Part shown: piece after piece, positions 63,655 to 64,000 of the stretch
Layout of the letters: every line of letters starts with the position of its first letter
Position numbering within the stretch: position 1 is the stretch's first letter
Source: Pseudomonas prosekii
Lineage (GTDB): Bacteria; Pseudomonadota; Gammaproteobacteria; Pseudomonadales; Pseudomonadaceae
DNA: 64,000 bases
Reading direction: 5' to 3'
NCBI RefSeq assembly: GCF_900105155.1
Contig: NZ_LT629762.1
Location: 2,891,001 to 2,955,000 of the forward strand
Notes under the pieces: generated by a model
Database searches by the model: none
Seen by the model: only the letters and a program-made list of their open reading frames with translations
Told to the model about the DNA's origin: nothing
Program-made: the position numbers and the translations under genes

Positions 63655-63752
63655 CCATCGCCAGCAAGCGCGCTCCCACAGTCGATTGGTGTTGCTCACA
63701 AAATGTGTGGCCACCCCAAAACCCTGTAGGAGCGAGGCTTGCCCGCGAAGGG
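63655..63752. repeat. REP doublet (mixed types)
   Basis: A type B arm (CCAGCAAGCGCGCTCCCACA) faces a type A arm (GTAGGAGCGAGGCTTGCCCG). Confidence 0.85.
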
Positions 63753-63868
63753 TCGATCAAATTCAATACCCCTCTCGCTGACGCGACCATCTGAAACATC
63801 TGCCGACCACCCAGGTCCATTGCACCTGCTAGGCTCCTCACCAGGCCTTACTCGACAGAATCCTGCCC

Positions 63869-64000
63869 ATGCTCGCGCGCCTGTTGTTTTTCTGTGGTCT
63901 GTTGCTCGCTTCCACCACGGCGGGGGCGATGACCATCTACAAGTCCAAAGACGCCAATGGCGTGGTCTCCTACAGCGACCGCCCCACCAAAGGCTCGCAG
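63869..64000 (+). CDS. DUF4124-domain protein, 5' part only
   Basis: 44 codons are open to the window edge. A signal peptide covers residues 1-20 (ends AGA), followed by MTIYKSKDANGVVSYSDRPTKGSQ, the typical start of the DUF4124 domain. Secreted proteins of this family have no known role. The remainder is outside the window. Confidence 0.85.
   Translation, partial: MLARLLFFCGLLLASTTAGAMTIYKSKDANGVVSYSDRPTKGSQ

Overview
The window is a gap-free stretch of a fluorescent-group Pseudomonas chromosome (P. fluorescens/koreensis/mandelii type). This rests on high GC, familiar Pseudomonas gene neighbourhoods (uvrD next to a GGDEF/EAL gene; pycR-pycA-pycB; pstSCAB-phoU followed by a CheY-like gene; purEK; aspA), Pseudomonas-type PstC and PstA with large extra domains, and about twenty REP-type intergenic repeats. 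No rRNA, tRNA, phage, insertion sequence or CRISPR was found. Species assignment is inference.

Layout. 1-1.8 kb: 5' part of a cardiolipin synthase (cut by the window edge) and a DUF3617 secreted protein. 1.9-8.6 kb: a zinc-limitation block. A four-gene operon on the minus strand (folE2, then ABC ATPase, permease, zinc-binding protein) diverges from a CobW-type GTPase and a DUF1826 gene around one palindromic Zur-like site. A small secreted cysteine-rich protein and a second CobW paralogue follow. 8.6-14.6 kb: DUF3301 protein, pdxY, thioesterase, CPA2 antiporter, a triplicated 156-bp repeat, an SMI1/KNR4 protein and a Tim44-like membrane protein. 14.9-20.2 kb: uvrD and a PAS-GGDEF-EAL c-di-GMP protein. 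20.4-26.1 kb: HexR-like regulator, small PA3496-like protein, pycR, and the two-subunit pyruvate carboxylase. 26.3-28.6 kb: an autotransporter. 28.9-31.5 kb: amino-acid ABC permease and binding protein divergent from a homocysteine S-methyltransferase, suggesting S-methylmethionine salvage. 31.7-35.1 kb: two GNATs and a PaiB-like protein divergent from a MocR-type regulator whose gene carries a 12-bp-periodic array of DnaA-box-like sequences. 35.3-39.8 kb: a 1527-residue dermonecrotic-toxin-like (DUF6543-type) protein. 40-43.4 kb: polyamine-binding protein, acetylpolyamine deacetylase and AraC regulator. 43.5-49.2 kb: asparaginase, alanine/glycine:Na+ symporter, aspA and a LysR regulator, a nitrogen/aspartate group. 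49.4-52.1 kb: purEK with a leader hairpin, a GlsB-like membrane protein with an AlgU-like promoter, and a DUF3299 protein. 52.2-55.2 kb: sugar-phosphate mutarotase, thioesterase, MHS-family transporter. 55.4-63.6 kb: the phosphate regulon block pstS-pstC-pstA-pstB-phoU with two Pho boxes, then a response regulator. The window ends inside a DUF4124 gene.

Most of the window is core-genome material. The most unusual items are the DnaA-box array inside a coding linker, the large toxin-like protein, the triplicated repeat beside an SMI1/KNR4 gene, the purE leader hairpin and the enlarged PstC/PstA. No clearly new multi-gene system was recognised.
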